18,638 nt of DNA, taken from contig QCTA01000013.1 in assembly GCA_003211335.1 (NCBI GenBank), positions 1 through 18,638 on the forward strand, given 5' to 3'. This document shows, piece by piece, positions 1 through 7,064 of the stretch (within the stretch, counting starts at the first letter, position 1; each line of letters opens with the position of its first letter). Under the pieces are notes generated by a model. That model was not told the origin of the DNA, ran no database searches, and saw nothing but the letters and a program-made list of their open reading frames with translations. The DNA comes from Prochlorococcus sp. AG-670-O11 (GTDB lineage: Bacteria > Cyanobacteriota > Cyanobacteriia > PCC-6307 > Cyanobiaceae). Both the position numbers and the translations under genes were made by a program.

Positions 1-293
1 ATATCACAAGGTTCTGAACCATTAATACCAAACTTTTCAACTAAAAAGTTTGCCCTATTAATTTCATAAATGCTTTTATCTAAATTATCTTTTATTGAAT
101 TAAAAGATCTATTTAAATCATTATCAATATATCTGCAACCTCTTTCGAAGGCTTGAGGATTTCCTATTATGTACTTATATTCAATGTTTTTATCAATAGT
201 ATTTAATTGCTTTTTAAATTGATTGACCGCCCAAACTGGATTAATTTCATTTCCATGAGTACCAGAAACAATGAGTATTTTTTTTAAAGCCAT
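1..293 (-). CDS. Aspartoacylase-like zinc carboxypeptidase-family protein (5' part only)
   Basis: Partial gene: the ATG lies at 291-293 on the minus strand and the reading frame stays open for 97 codons to the window edge, so the C-terminal two thirds are missing. The translation starts MALKKILIVSGTHGNEINP. The HGNE motif (His13, Glu16) is the zinc-binding signature of the aspartoacylase/succinylglutamate desuccinylase family, and the downstream NDLNRSF segment matches the family's substrate-binding Asn-Arg region. Family members deacylate N-acyl amino acids such as N-acetylaspartate in the cytoplasm. In cyanobacteria the physiological substrate is not established, so the reaction is a family-level inference. 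It is divergent from the glutathione S-transferase gene with only 25 nt between the start codons, so both promoters must be very compact or overlap the genes. Confidence 0.85.
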   Translation of the reverse strand, partial: MALKKILIVSGTHGNEINPVWAVNQFKKQLNTIDKNIEYKYIIGNPQAFERGCRYIDNDLNRSFNSIKDNLDKSIYEINRANFLVEKFGINGSEPCD

Positions 294-318
294 CTTAAAC
301 AATTAAAGTTTAAAGTTT

Positions 319-1266
319 ATGCAGAATAAATACCTAATTAACTTCGCCAAAAAGTTCTGGTTTTGGTTTTGGACTAAATTAATGAATGGTTTCGCACCTG
401 CTGATTCACAAGGAAATTATATAAGGCCGCAAGGGATACTAGGAGATAAAACTTATGATTTTGATGACAAAAATGAAAAGAACTATTTATTAGTTGGAAA
501 TTCTTGTCCCTGGTGCCATAGAACTTTACTAGTATATAAACTGAAAAATTTATCAAAGAAAGTCAAAGTTATATTTTTGAAAGCAGATATTAATAATGGT
601 CAATGGATTTTTAATGAAAAGTTTAAAGGATGTAATACTCTTGATCAATTTTATAAAAAAGCAAAAGAAAATAATATTTTCAGGTCGACATTACCACTAT
701 TATTTCAACTCCAAAATGGACATATTAATATTCTATCTAATGAAAGCTCCCAAATTGTGAGTTTAATGAATTCAATAAAAGAAGAATCCCTTGAAGAAAC
801 ACTCCAAATCAATAATTGCAGTCAGGATTTGTTGAAAATTATTCATTCCGAAATAAATGATGGGGTTTATAAATGTGGATTTGCAAGAAATCAAGAATCT
901 TATGAAAAAGCAAGTAAGAGCCTTTTTGAAGCTTTAACTAAAATAGAAAAAATGTTTGATAAGAATTTAGGTAATTGGATTTGTGGAAAAGAATTAACTT
1001 ATGCTGATATTTATTTGTTTCCTACAGTTATTCGTTGGGAATTAATTTATAAGCATCTTTTCAAATGTACTGAAAAAGAAATTGCAGATTTTAAAAACAT
1101 AATTAATTGGAGATTAAGATTTTTTGAATTATCTAATATTTCTGAAACATGTTTTGATGCTGAATGGAAAAAGGATTATTACAAAGCATTATTTCCTTTA
1201 AACGTAAATCAAATTGTCCCTATTCTTCCTTCGCTAAAGGAAGTAATGAAATCATTTCCAAAATAG
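319..1266 (+). CDS. Xi-class glutathione S-transferase / glutathionyl-hydroquinone reductase-like protein
   Basis: A 315-residue protein with an N-terminal thioredoxin-fold domain (about residues 50-145) and a helical GST C-terminal domain (about 165-300). The signature is NSCPWCHR, with Cys63 as the likely nucleophile, in the position of the CPWAHR motif of xi-class (ECM4/YqjG) enzymes. These typically reduce glutathionyl-hydroquinones by a glutathione-dependent thiol mechanism. WICGKELTYADIYLFPTVIRW (about 220-240) matches the conserved C-terminal-domain helix with its structural Asp. The second Cys (Cys66) makes a CxxC pair, more like glutaredoxin than the usual single-Cys xi enzyme, so the chemistry may differ. 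The ATG at 319 is used because it is the first in frame. The region before residue 25 is aromatic-rich (FWFWFW) and poorly conserved in appearance, so a later start at the Met22 codon cannot be excluded. Cytoplasmic; no signal peptide or membrane segment is evident. Confidence 0.8.
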   Translation: MQNKYLINFAKKFWFWFWTKLMNGFAPADSQGNYIRPQGILGDKTYDFDDKNEKNYLLVGNSCPWCHRTLLVYKLKNLSKKVKVIFLKADINNGQWIFNEKFKGCNTLDQFYKKAKENNIFRSTLPLLFQLQNGHINILSNESSQIVSLMNSIKEESLEETLQINNCSQDLLKIIHSEINDGVYKCGFARNQESYEKASKSLFEALTKIEKMFDKNLGNWICGKELTYADIYLFPTVIRWELIYKHLFKCTEKEIADFKNIINWRLRFFELSNISETCFDAEWKKDYYKALFPLNVNQIVPILPSLKEVMKSFPK

Positions 1267-1396
1267 ATTTATTATTAAATATCCATAAACTATTAGATTT
1301 CATGTTGTAATGAACACTAATCTTATTAATAGATGATGCAAAATCAATTGAAATTAACTATGTTATAAATGTCTACTCAAGTATGAAAAGCTGCAA

Positions 1397-1615
1397 ATGA
1401 AATCCATTGACGAACACATTCAAAAAGATCAATCGGAAATCGCCTCTGCTAAAGAACAGGGTAATCTTCCAAAGGTCAGACATTTAACTGAAGAATTAAA
1501 GGATCTTGAAGAATATAAAGATCATCATCCTGAAGATAAGCATGATCCGAATGCTTTAGAGTTATTTTGCGATGCTAATCCAGACGAACCTGAATGCTTA
1601 GTTTATGATGATTAA
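1397..1615 (+). CDS. cp12: CP12-family Calvin-cycle regulatory protein (C-terminal cysteine pair only)
   Basis: A 72-residue, highly charged, probably disordered protein. The C-terminal end, LELFCDANPDEPECLVYDD, is the CP12 hallmark: two cysteines eight residues apart around a Pro, followed by a Tyr-Asp-Asp tail that inserts near the NAD(P) site of glyceraldehyde-3-phosphate dehydrogenase. CP12 bridges GAPDH and phosphoribulokinase in a redox-controlled complex that switches off the Calvin cycle in the dark. The N-terminal half here is Lys/Glu/His-rich and has neither the N-terminal cysteine pair nor the AWDxVEEL core motif of plant-type CP12. The N-terminal pair normally contacts phosphoribulokinase, so binding of that partner is uncertain. 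The ATG at 1397 is the only reasonable start; no clear Shine-Dalgarno sequence precedes it. The gene ends 26 nt before a strong terminator hairpin and is probably monocistronic. Confidence 0.88.
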   Translation: MKSIDEHIQKDQSEIASAKEQGNLPKVRHLTEELKDLEEYKDHHPEDKHDPNALELFCDANPDEPECLVYDD

Positions 1616-1639
1616 GATTAATCTCTAAAAACAAAAAAT

Positions 1640-1666
1640 AAAAAAGGGCCTTAAAGGCCCTTTTTT
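1640..1666. terminator. Bidirectional rho-independent terminator between CP12 and the 60-residue gene
   Basis: A perfect inverted repeat: AAAAAGGGCC (1641-1650) pairs with GGCCCTTTTT (1656-1665) around a 5-nt centre, with a further A/T pair at each edge. The GGGCC core gives a stable stem. The flanking A-run and T-run give a U-tract on both strands, so it should end the CP12 transcript on the plus strand and the hemB-to-60-residue-gene transcript on the minus strand. The minus-strand stop codon (1665-1667) sits inside its edge. Confidence 0.9.
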
Positions 1667-1847
1667 AATAATCCATATTAAAATCAGATGGACTTCCAGT
1701 TAAAGAACATACCACAGATTCTTCATTCTTCATTTCTTGAACTTTTACTATAGGTCTCCCCATTTTCTTTAAGACTTCAATATCTTGAATAGTCTGGCAC
1801 CTAGCAATAATTTGTCCTTGTTTATCAAAGCAACTATAAAAATTCAT
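1665..1847 (-). CDS. Small conserved-looking protein of unknown function
   Basis: A 60-residue protein starting MNFYSCFDKQGQIIARCQ. I do not recognise a family. It has three cysteines (residues 6, 17, 47), no membrane segment and no signal peptide. A short alternation of hydrophobic and charged residues (QDIEVLKKMGRPIVKVQEM) suggests one helix followed by a strand. Support for its being a real gene is positional: it has an ATG start, it ends exactly at a strong bidirectional terminator, it fills the space between that terminator and obg, and it reads in the same direction 87 nt downstream of obg. It is therefore probably the last gene of the minus-strand hemB-mutS2-obg transcript. No catalytic motif is visible. 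Confidence 0.65.
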   Translation of the reverse strand: MNFYSCFDKQGQIIARCQTIQDIEVLKKMGRPIVKVQEMKNEESVVCSLTGSPSDFNMDY

Positions 1848-1934
1848 AAGGTTATAAAAGGCAATATCTAATTTATGGCTAAATTACTGAATTAAATCAA
1901 GTAATTAAATCAATAAAATAATATTTCCAAAAAA

Positions 1935-2918
1935 TTATATTCGATCCCAAACCTCAGAAAGCAGTGAAGATAAGCCTTCTCGTAAAGATGAAGAAATAAC
2001 TAAAACTTTTTTGTCGGATAATTTTTCTAACTTTTTTATAATTGATCGCAGATAATTTTCATCTACAAGTTCCATTTTATTAAGTACAACTATTCTTTCT
2101 TTATTTAAAAGCCCATTACCATATTGTTTTAATTCTTTTTCAATTATCTTAAAATCATTAATAGGATTTTCTGCAATTGAATCAATTAGATGAATAAGTA
2201 TCTTAGTTCTTTGAATATGTCTTAAAAAATCATGGCCCAAACCTACTCCTTCAGCTGCGCCAGATATTAAACCAGGAATATCCGCAAAAAGGCATCCATT
2301 GCCATCAGCTTTTCTCACTACTCCCAAATTAGGTATTAAAGTTGTAAAAGGGTAGTTTGCAATTTTAGGACGTGCTGATGATAAAACAGAAATTAAAGTA
2401 CTTTTCCCTGCATTAGGAAGACCTATAATTCCTACTTCAGCAAGAAGTTTTAATTCTAATTGAACCTCCCATATCTCTCCATCTTTTCCTTCAGTAAAAG
2501 ATTCAGGAGCCCTATTTTGATTACTTAAGTAGTAAGCATTACCATGGCCACCTCTCCCTCCGTAAGCAATAGTTAAGCTCTGTTTATCTTCGGTTAAATC
2601 TCCTAAAATAATGCCAGAATTAACATCTTTAATTTCTGTACCGCAAGGAACTCTAAGGATTGTATTTTCCCCTGTTGCTCCAGATCTTTTGTTTGGACCA
2701 CCTTTAAAACCATCTTTAGCAAATATTTCTCTATTAAATTTAAAATCCAACAGTGTTTGAAGATTAGTATCAGCAATAAAGATAATTGAACCACCCTTCC
2801 CTCCATTACCTCCTGAAGGTCCACCGGCAGGAACAAATTTTTCTCTTCTAAATGAAACAATTCCATTACCGCCCTTACCAGCTTTAAGAATAATGTTTGC
2901 TTGATCAATAAATTGCAC
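1935..2918 (-). CDS. obg: Obg/CgtA-type ribosome-associated GTPase
   Basis: A 327-residue member of the Obg family of essential GTPases, which bind the 50S ribosomal subunit late in assembly and respond to nucleotide state. Residues 1-157 form the glycine-rich Obg fold (GGxGGxG-type repeats such as [13 protein letters not shown]). The G domain follows: G1 GLPNAGKS (166-173), the switch-I FTTL (191-194), G3 DIPG (213-216), G4 NKME (280-283) and a G5-like SSS near 309-311. G4 ends in Glu where the NKxD consensus has Asp, a conservative change that could affect guanine specificity. The protein stops right after the G domain, without the C-terminal OCT domain found in Bacillus Obg. The start is GTG at 2916-2918, chosen because MQFIDQANI aligns with the usual Obg N-terminus. 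It lies 42 nt downstream of mutS2 and is likely co-transcribed with it. Confidence 0.96.
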   Translation of the reverse strand: MQFIDQANIILKAGKGGNGIVSFRREKFVPAGGPSGGNGGKGGSIIFIADTNLQTLLDFKFNREIFAKDGFKGGPNKRSGATGENTILRVPCGTEIKDVNSGIILGDLTEDKQSLTIAYGGRGGHGNAYYLSNQNRAPESFTEGKDGEIWEVQLELKLLAEVGIIGLPNAGKSTLISVLSSARPKIANYPFTTLIPNLGVVRKADGNGCLFADIPGLISGAAEGVGLGHDFLRHIQRTKILIHLIDSIAENPINDFKIIEKELKQYGNGLLNKERIVVLNKMELVDENYLRSIIKKLEKLSDKKVLVISSSLREGLSSLLSEVWDRI

Positions 2919-2960
2919 TTAAAAGTTTTTTAATGATTTTTTTATAGATACTTTTAAATT

Positions 2961-5372
2961 TTATTTTATCCACGCAATACTGCAACCAGATCCTCCTTCA
3001 TTAGTTGCTGCATCTTCAACTTTATCGACATAATGCAAACTAGATAGCCAAATACGTAATCCTTTTTTTAATTTACCAGTTCCAATTCCATGAACTATCC
3101 AAAGCGGTCCATGAAACTTTCTAATTTTTTCCTCAATTATTATTTCTGCTTCATGGACTCTCATACCCCTAACGTCTATGGTATTTTTATTTGTTCTAAT
3201 TTTAGAAAAAGAAAAATCTTCTCTTACAGAATTTATTTGAATTTTAGAATTTTTGAAATTGGGTTTTTCCCCATTAAGACCTTCAAATTCGTTAATTAAT
3301 AATGTACTTCTAAATGATCCACATTTAACCTCGAAAGATCTTGCTTTTTGATCTATATCAATTATTTGACCAGTACTATTTAAACTTTTAATTTTTATAA
3401 AATCTCCTATTTTCGGGCTCCAAGAAATTTCTTTATTGATATTTGTTTGAGTTAAATGTTCCTTCTCAATCTCTTTAAGCCTAATTCCAATTAATCTAGA
3501 ATCTTCTCCATTTGCATTTTGGTCTTTTAATTTCTTAATCAAATTAATAACCTCTTTTTTAGCTGCTCTTATGTGTTTTGATAATTTTTGTTTTTCACTT
3601 TCCTGTATTTTTTCAGCATTATTTTTTTGAAATTCATAATTACTCTTTATTTCATCATGTAATATTTCTGTTCTAGCTATAAGTTCAGCAGCCTCTTCTG
3701 CCGAATTTTGTTGCTTTATCCTCTCATCTTCTAGCCCTTTAATAATACTATTTATATTTTCAACTTCTTTCGGTTTTAAATAATTAGCAGCTTCATTGAG
3801 TATTTTTTCATCAATCCCAATTCTCCTTGAAATTGATAAGGCATTACTTCTTCCAGGTATTCCCCAGTTCAGTTTATACCTTGGCTTGAAAGATTCTTCG
3901 TCAAAAGCAACTGAAACATTTTCGAATCTATTGTCACTATATTTTAAAGCTTTTATATCACCATAATGAGTTGTAGCTAGAGTGATATCAGATAGGGTTG
4001 CGAATTCCTTTAGTAATGCGATTGCAAGAGCGGTACCTTCAGAAGGATCAGTCCCAGATCCTATTTCATCTAATAAAACAACTGATAGCCCCTTTTTATT
4101 ATTAAGAGATTCCAGAATATTTCTAATACGCAAAATATGCCCACTGAAAGTAGATAGATTTCCTTCCAAGGATTGATCATCACCAATATCCACAAATATA
4201 TTTGGACAAAAAGGGATAATTGGATTTTTTATTGATGGAATAAATAATCCTGATCTAGCCATTAATAATGCTATTCCAAGACCTTTTAAAGCAACAGTTT
4301 TGCCTCCAGTATTAGGACCCGTTATGGCTACTACCTTAGTATTTCTATTTATATGAAAATCTATAGATACTGGTTTGGGAGCTTCTTTTTTTTTATTTTC
4401 CCAAATCAAAAGAGGATGCGAAAAACCTATTAAATTAACTATTGGATTATTCTCAACAATTGGAGCATTACCTCCAATCCAATTTGAATATCTTGAACGT
4501 ATAAGAGCATGCTCAGTTCTCAATAGAATATCTGACATTTCAATAAGGCTTTTATCATTATCACTAATAATTTGTGACCATTCTTTTAATAATTTAAATT
4601 CTTCTCCTGCTACTCTGGCTTCCATTGAAGCAATTTTATTACCCTTAAATACTATAGATTCTGGCTCCAAATATATGGTATTTCCTGATGCAGAAGAATC
4701 ATGAATTATACCTTTGAATTTCTCAGCAAATTGTACTTTTATAGCTAAAACAGGTCTCCCATATCTATCACCAATAATAGTATCTTGAATATAATTAATA
4801 TTTTTTTGAATAAATTTATCTACTAATATCCTTCTTTCTGATTTCTTAGATAATAAATCTTGTCTAAGATTAGCTAATTTCTGACTAGCTCGATCGGAAA
4901 TTCTACCATTTGATTCAATACCATTTTTTAGAATTTTTTCAATTTGATTATGATCAATTAAACGATTTAAAAAAGAAGAAATAAAAGGTCTTGCCTCAAA
5001 ATCTAAGATTATTTTTTTTAAATCTTTTGCCGCAGATATTGTTTCTGCTATTTCTAATAATTCAGAAGAATTAATAACCCCTCCTTTTGAACAAATCTCA
5101 ATATTTTTACTTATATCAAATACACCTGAAAAACTAATAGATTTATCTAAGGTCTTTTCTAACTCATTTATTTCGATAGTTTCTTGCAATAATCTTCTGG
5201 AAATTTCATATTCAGTAGGAATCTCAGATTCTAATATTGCATTTTCTCCCATTTTTGTAGAAGCAAAAGAGGAGATCTGAGTTTTTAAATTATCCCATTC
5301 TAAAAGACTTATAGATTCTTCTGAAAGTGATCTATGAGCGGATGAATTTTTATAATGACTTTTCTCTATCAT
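2961..5372 (-). CDS. mutS2: MutS2 family ATPase with C-terminal Smr domain
   Basis: An 803-residue protein with the MutS2 architecture: an N-terminal core/lever region (about 1-310), an ABC-type ATPase (about 320-520), a long charged coiled-coil clamp (about 520-650) and a C-terminal Smr domain (about 722-803). Walker A is GPNTGGKT (352-359) and Walker B is VVLLDEIGSGTD (431-442). The Smr region carries IDVRGMRVHEAE and HGIGTGKLKKGLR, corresponding to the LDxR and HGxGxGxLR motifs of Smr nucleases, with Ile for the Leu. It lacks the MutS mismatch-recognition domain. MutS2 proteins have been linked both to suppression of recombination and to rescue of collided ribosomes; which applies here cannot be read from the sequence. 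The ATG at 5370-5372 lies 13 nt after the VOC gene, implying co-transcription. Confidence 0.95.
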   Translation of the reverse strand: MIEKSHYKNSSAHRSLSEESISLLEWDNLKTQISSFASTKMGENAILESEIPTEYEISRRLLQETIEINELEKTLDKSISFSGVFDISKNIEICSKGGVINSSELLEIAETISAAKDLKKIILDFEARPFISSFLNRLIDHNQIEKILKNGIESNGRISDRASQKLANLRQDLLSKKSERRILVDKFIQKNINYIQDTIIGDRYGRPVLAIKVQFAEKFKGIIHDSSASGNTIYLEPESIVFKGNKIASMEARVAGEEFKLLKEWSQIISDNDKSLIEMSDILLRTEHALIRSRYSNWIGGNAPIVENNPIVNLIGFSHPLLIWENKKKEAPKPVSIDFHINRNTKVVAITGPNTGGKTVALKGLGIALLMARSGLFIPSIKNPIIPFCPNIFVDIGDDQSLEGNLSTFSGHILRIRNILESLNNKKGLSVVLLDEIGSGTDPSEGTALAIALLKEFATLSDITLATTHYGDIKALKYSDNRFENVSVAFDEESFKPRYKLNWGIPGRSNALSISRRIGIDEKILNEAANYLKPKEVENINSIIKGLEDERIKQQNSAEEAAELIARTEILHDEIKSNYEFQKNNAEKIQESEKQKLSKHIRAAKKEVINLIKKLKDQNANGEDSRLIGIRLKEIEKEHLTQTNINKEISWSPKIGDFIKIKSLNSTGQIIDIDQKARSFEVKCGSFRSTLLINEFEGLNGEKPNFKNSKIQINSVREDFSFSKIRTNKNTIDVRGMRVHEAEIIIEEKIRKFHGPLWIVHGIGTGKLKKGLRIWLSSLHYVDKVEDAATNEGGSGCSIAWIK

Positions 5373-5385
5373 TCAATCGAAATAA

Positions 5386-5778
5386 TCAAATATTTGATTT
5401 AATCCCACCAGCAGGAACATAAAGCATTTCAAGCCAGTTACCTTCGGTATCTTGCATATAAAAAGAAGCCGTTCCATCTCGATGTTCATGAATAGGAGCA
5501 ACTTTCACTCCAGATTTTTTTAAATCTGAATAAATATTTTCCACTTCCTTTTTATCTTCAAAATGAAAAGCAAAATGTGGACCAGCTGCTTTATAACTAG
5601 GTCCCAATAAAGCAAGTCCATCTTTTCCTTTACCAGCCTCCAGATAGCACCAATCTTTATCATCCCAAATTAATTGCATACCTAAGTTCAAATAAAAAGA
5701 CTTAGCTCTATCTAGATTTTCTACTCTAAGTGCAATATGTCCGACTCTTTGGACACCTTTTGAACTTTTTAAAAGCAA
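5386..5778 (-). CDS. VOC-superfamily (glyoxalase/dioxygenase-like) protein
   Basis: A 130-residue single vicinal-oxygen-chelate protein made of two beta-alpha-beta-beta-beta modules. The first begins VGHIALRVENLDRAKSFY and the second GPHFAFHFEDKKEVE. Candidate metal ligands are His14, His68 and Glu117 (in NWLEMLYVP), with Glu47 as a possible fourth. A three-ligand His-His-Glu set resembles the FosA/dioxygenase branches, a four-ligand set glyoxalase I. Annotation as lactoylglutathione lyase would be a family-level guess; the substrate is unknown. The only usable start in frame is TTG at 5776-5778, since an in-frame stop lies 18 nt upstream and no ATG/GTG precedes the domain. No ribosome binding site is seen. 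It sits 56 nt after hemB and 13 nt before mutS2 on the same strand. Confidence 0.85.
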   Translation of the reverse strand: MLLKSSKGVQRVGHIALRVENLDRAKSFYLNLGMQLIWDDKDWCYLEAGKGKDGLALLGPSYKAAGPHFAFHFEDKKEVENIYSDLKKSGVKVAPIHEHRDGTASFYMQDTEGNWLEMLYVPAGGIKSNI

Positions 5779-5834
5779 AATAATTAATAATATTTATATT
5801 AAGAATAAACAAATTTTTTAACTTTAATGAGTTT

Positions 5835-6836
5835 TTACTTCTCATTCAACCATTTTGATGCATCACAAGCATGATAGGTGAGTATTAATTTTGCCCCTGC
5901 TCTTTTAAAACTAAGCAATGTTTCTAAAACAATATCCTTTTCATTAATCCAATTTTTCATAGCAGCAGCCTTTACCATTGAATATTCTCCACTCACGTTA
6001 TAAGCAGCTATTGGTTTATTTGAAAAAGTACTCAGCCGATAAACTATGTCTAGATAAGAGATACCAGGCTTAACCATCAAAATATCTGCACCCTCATATT
6101 GATCTAATGCCGATTCAATTAAAGCCTCCTTCGAGTTAGCAGGATCCATTTGATATGTTGATTTATTATCTGGAATTATTTTCCTATTATTCTCTTTCGG
6201 GGCAGAATCTAATGCTGTTCTAAAAGGACCATAATAAGCAGATGAAAATTTTGCGGTATAGCTAATAATTCCCACATCGCTAAATCCCTCAATATCCAAA
6301 GCAGTTCTTATAGCTCCAACTCTTCCATCCATCATGTCACTTGGACCGATAAAATCTGCTCCCGCTCTTGCTTGGGTAATAGCCTGTTTTTTCAGAATCT
6401 CAATGGTTTCATCATTCAATATTTTTCCATTGTCATCAACCAAGCCATCATGACCATCACATGAATAGGGATCTAAGGCAACATCAGTCATAATTGCCAT
6501 CTCAGGGATCTCTTTTTTTAACATTCGAATAGCCTTAGGTATTAAACCAGCTTCATTGAAACATTCTGATCCGTCTTCTGTTTTTAAACTATCGTCAATT
6601 TTTGGAAAAAGTACAATACATCTAATACCTAATTCCCAGGCTCTAGAAACTTCCTTAATTAATCCATTCATGTCCCATCTATAAATACCAGGCATTGCAG
6701 ATATTTCTTCTTGGAAATCCTTTTCGTGAATAAACAGTGGATATATAAAATCTTCAGGATGCAGATGGTTTTCTCTTACCATCTCTCTTATTGCGTCTGT
6801 CCTTCTCAATCTTCTTGGGCGAATGATCAAATTCAT
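5835..6836 (-). CDS. hemB: Porphobilinogen synthase (delta-aminolevulinic acid dehydratase), Mg-type
   Basis: A 333-residue cytoplasmic enzyme that condenses two 5-aminolevulinate molecules to porphobilinogen, the common precursor of heme, chlorophyll and bilins. The two Schiff-base lysines are visible as ISYTAKFSSAYYGPFR (Lys196) and ADILMVKPG (Lys256). The metal-site region reads TDVALDPYSCDGHDG (117-131): the three cysteines of zinc-type enzymes are replaced by Ala120, Asp122 and Asp130, the pattern of plant and cyanobacterial magnesium-dependent enzymes. Cys126 is a stray cysteine between these positions. The length is normal and the ATG start (6834-6836) fits. The gene is the first of a minus-strand run with the VOC gene, mutS2, obg and the 60-residue gene, and is divergent from the bicarbonate transporter operon. 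Confidence 0.97.
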   Translation of the reverse strand: MNLIIRPRRLRRTDAIREMVRENHLHPEDFIYPLFIHEKDFQEEISAMPGIYRWDMNGLIKEVSRAWELGIRCIVLFPKIDDSLKTEDGSECFNEAGLIPKAIRMLKKEIPEMAIMTDVALDPYSCDGHDGLVDDNGKILNDETIEILKKQAITQARAGADFIGPSDMMDGRVGAIRTALDIEGFSDVGIISYTAKFSSAYYGPFRTALDSAPKENNRKIIPDNKSTYQMDPANSKEALIESALDQYEGADILMVKPGISYLDIVYRLSTFSNKPIAAYNVSGEYSMVKAAAMKNWINEKDIVLETLLSFKRAGAKLILTYHACDASKWLNEK

Positions 6837-7064
6837 TTGAATATTTTGAAGTTATAAAGTAATTATTTAACTAATACGATAGTCTCTTGACTTCCATAAA
6901 AAATAACCAAAATACTTTTTTGTTCAGGAAAATTAACCTAACATACTTAAAAAAAATTTTTTAAAAGTTGTTGATATATTTTTCACAAATTTAATTTTTT
7001 AACAAATTTTGGTCATAAAGAGATAATATCTTCTAGTTAATGTATTTATTTAAGGAGAATTTCT
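6837..7064. promoter_or_regulatory. Divergent promoter region between hemB and the bicarbonate transporter operon
   Basis: A 228-nt AT-rich spacer containing no ORF of interest. On the plus strand the best -10 candidate is GATAAT at 7022-7027, which would leave a leader of about 30 nt. It overlaps a small palindrome AGATA-A-TATCT (7021-7031). No convincing -35 box is present at the right distance. Two copies of ACAAATTT (6985-6992 and 7002-7009, 17 nt apart start to start) lie just upstream and could be an activator or repressor site, but such short AT words are common here. AAGGAG at 7052-7057 is a clear Shine-Dalgarno sequence 7 nt before the TTG at 7065. No confident hemB promoter box was found. 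Confidence 0.4.

Noticed and set aside
3090..4704. Three plus-strand open frames inside mutS2
   Set aside because: They are antisense to the well-supported mutS2 gene, with biased composition and no ribosome binding site.
6945..6967. A-run/T-run resembling a terminator (CTTAAAAAAAATTTTTTAAAAG)
   Set aside because: The arms do not pair exactly and there is no GC; it lies within a promoter spacer with no gene end. It is probably simple low complexity.
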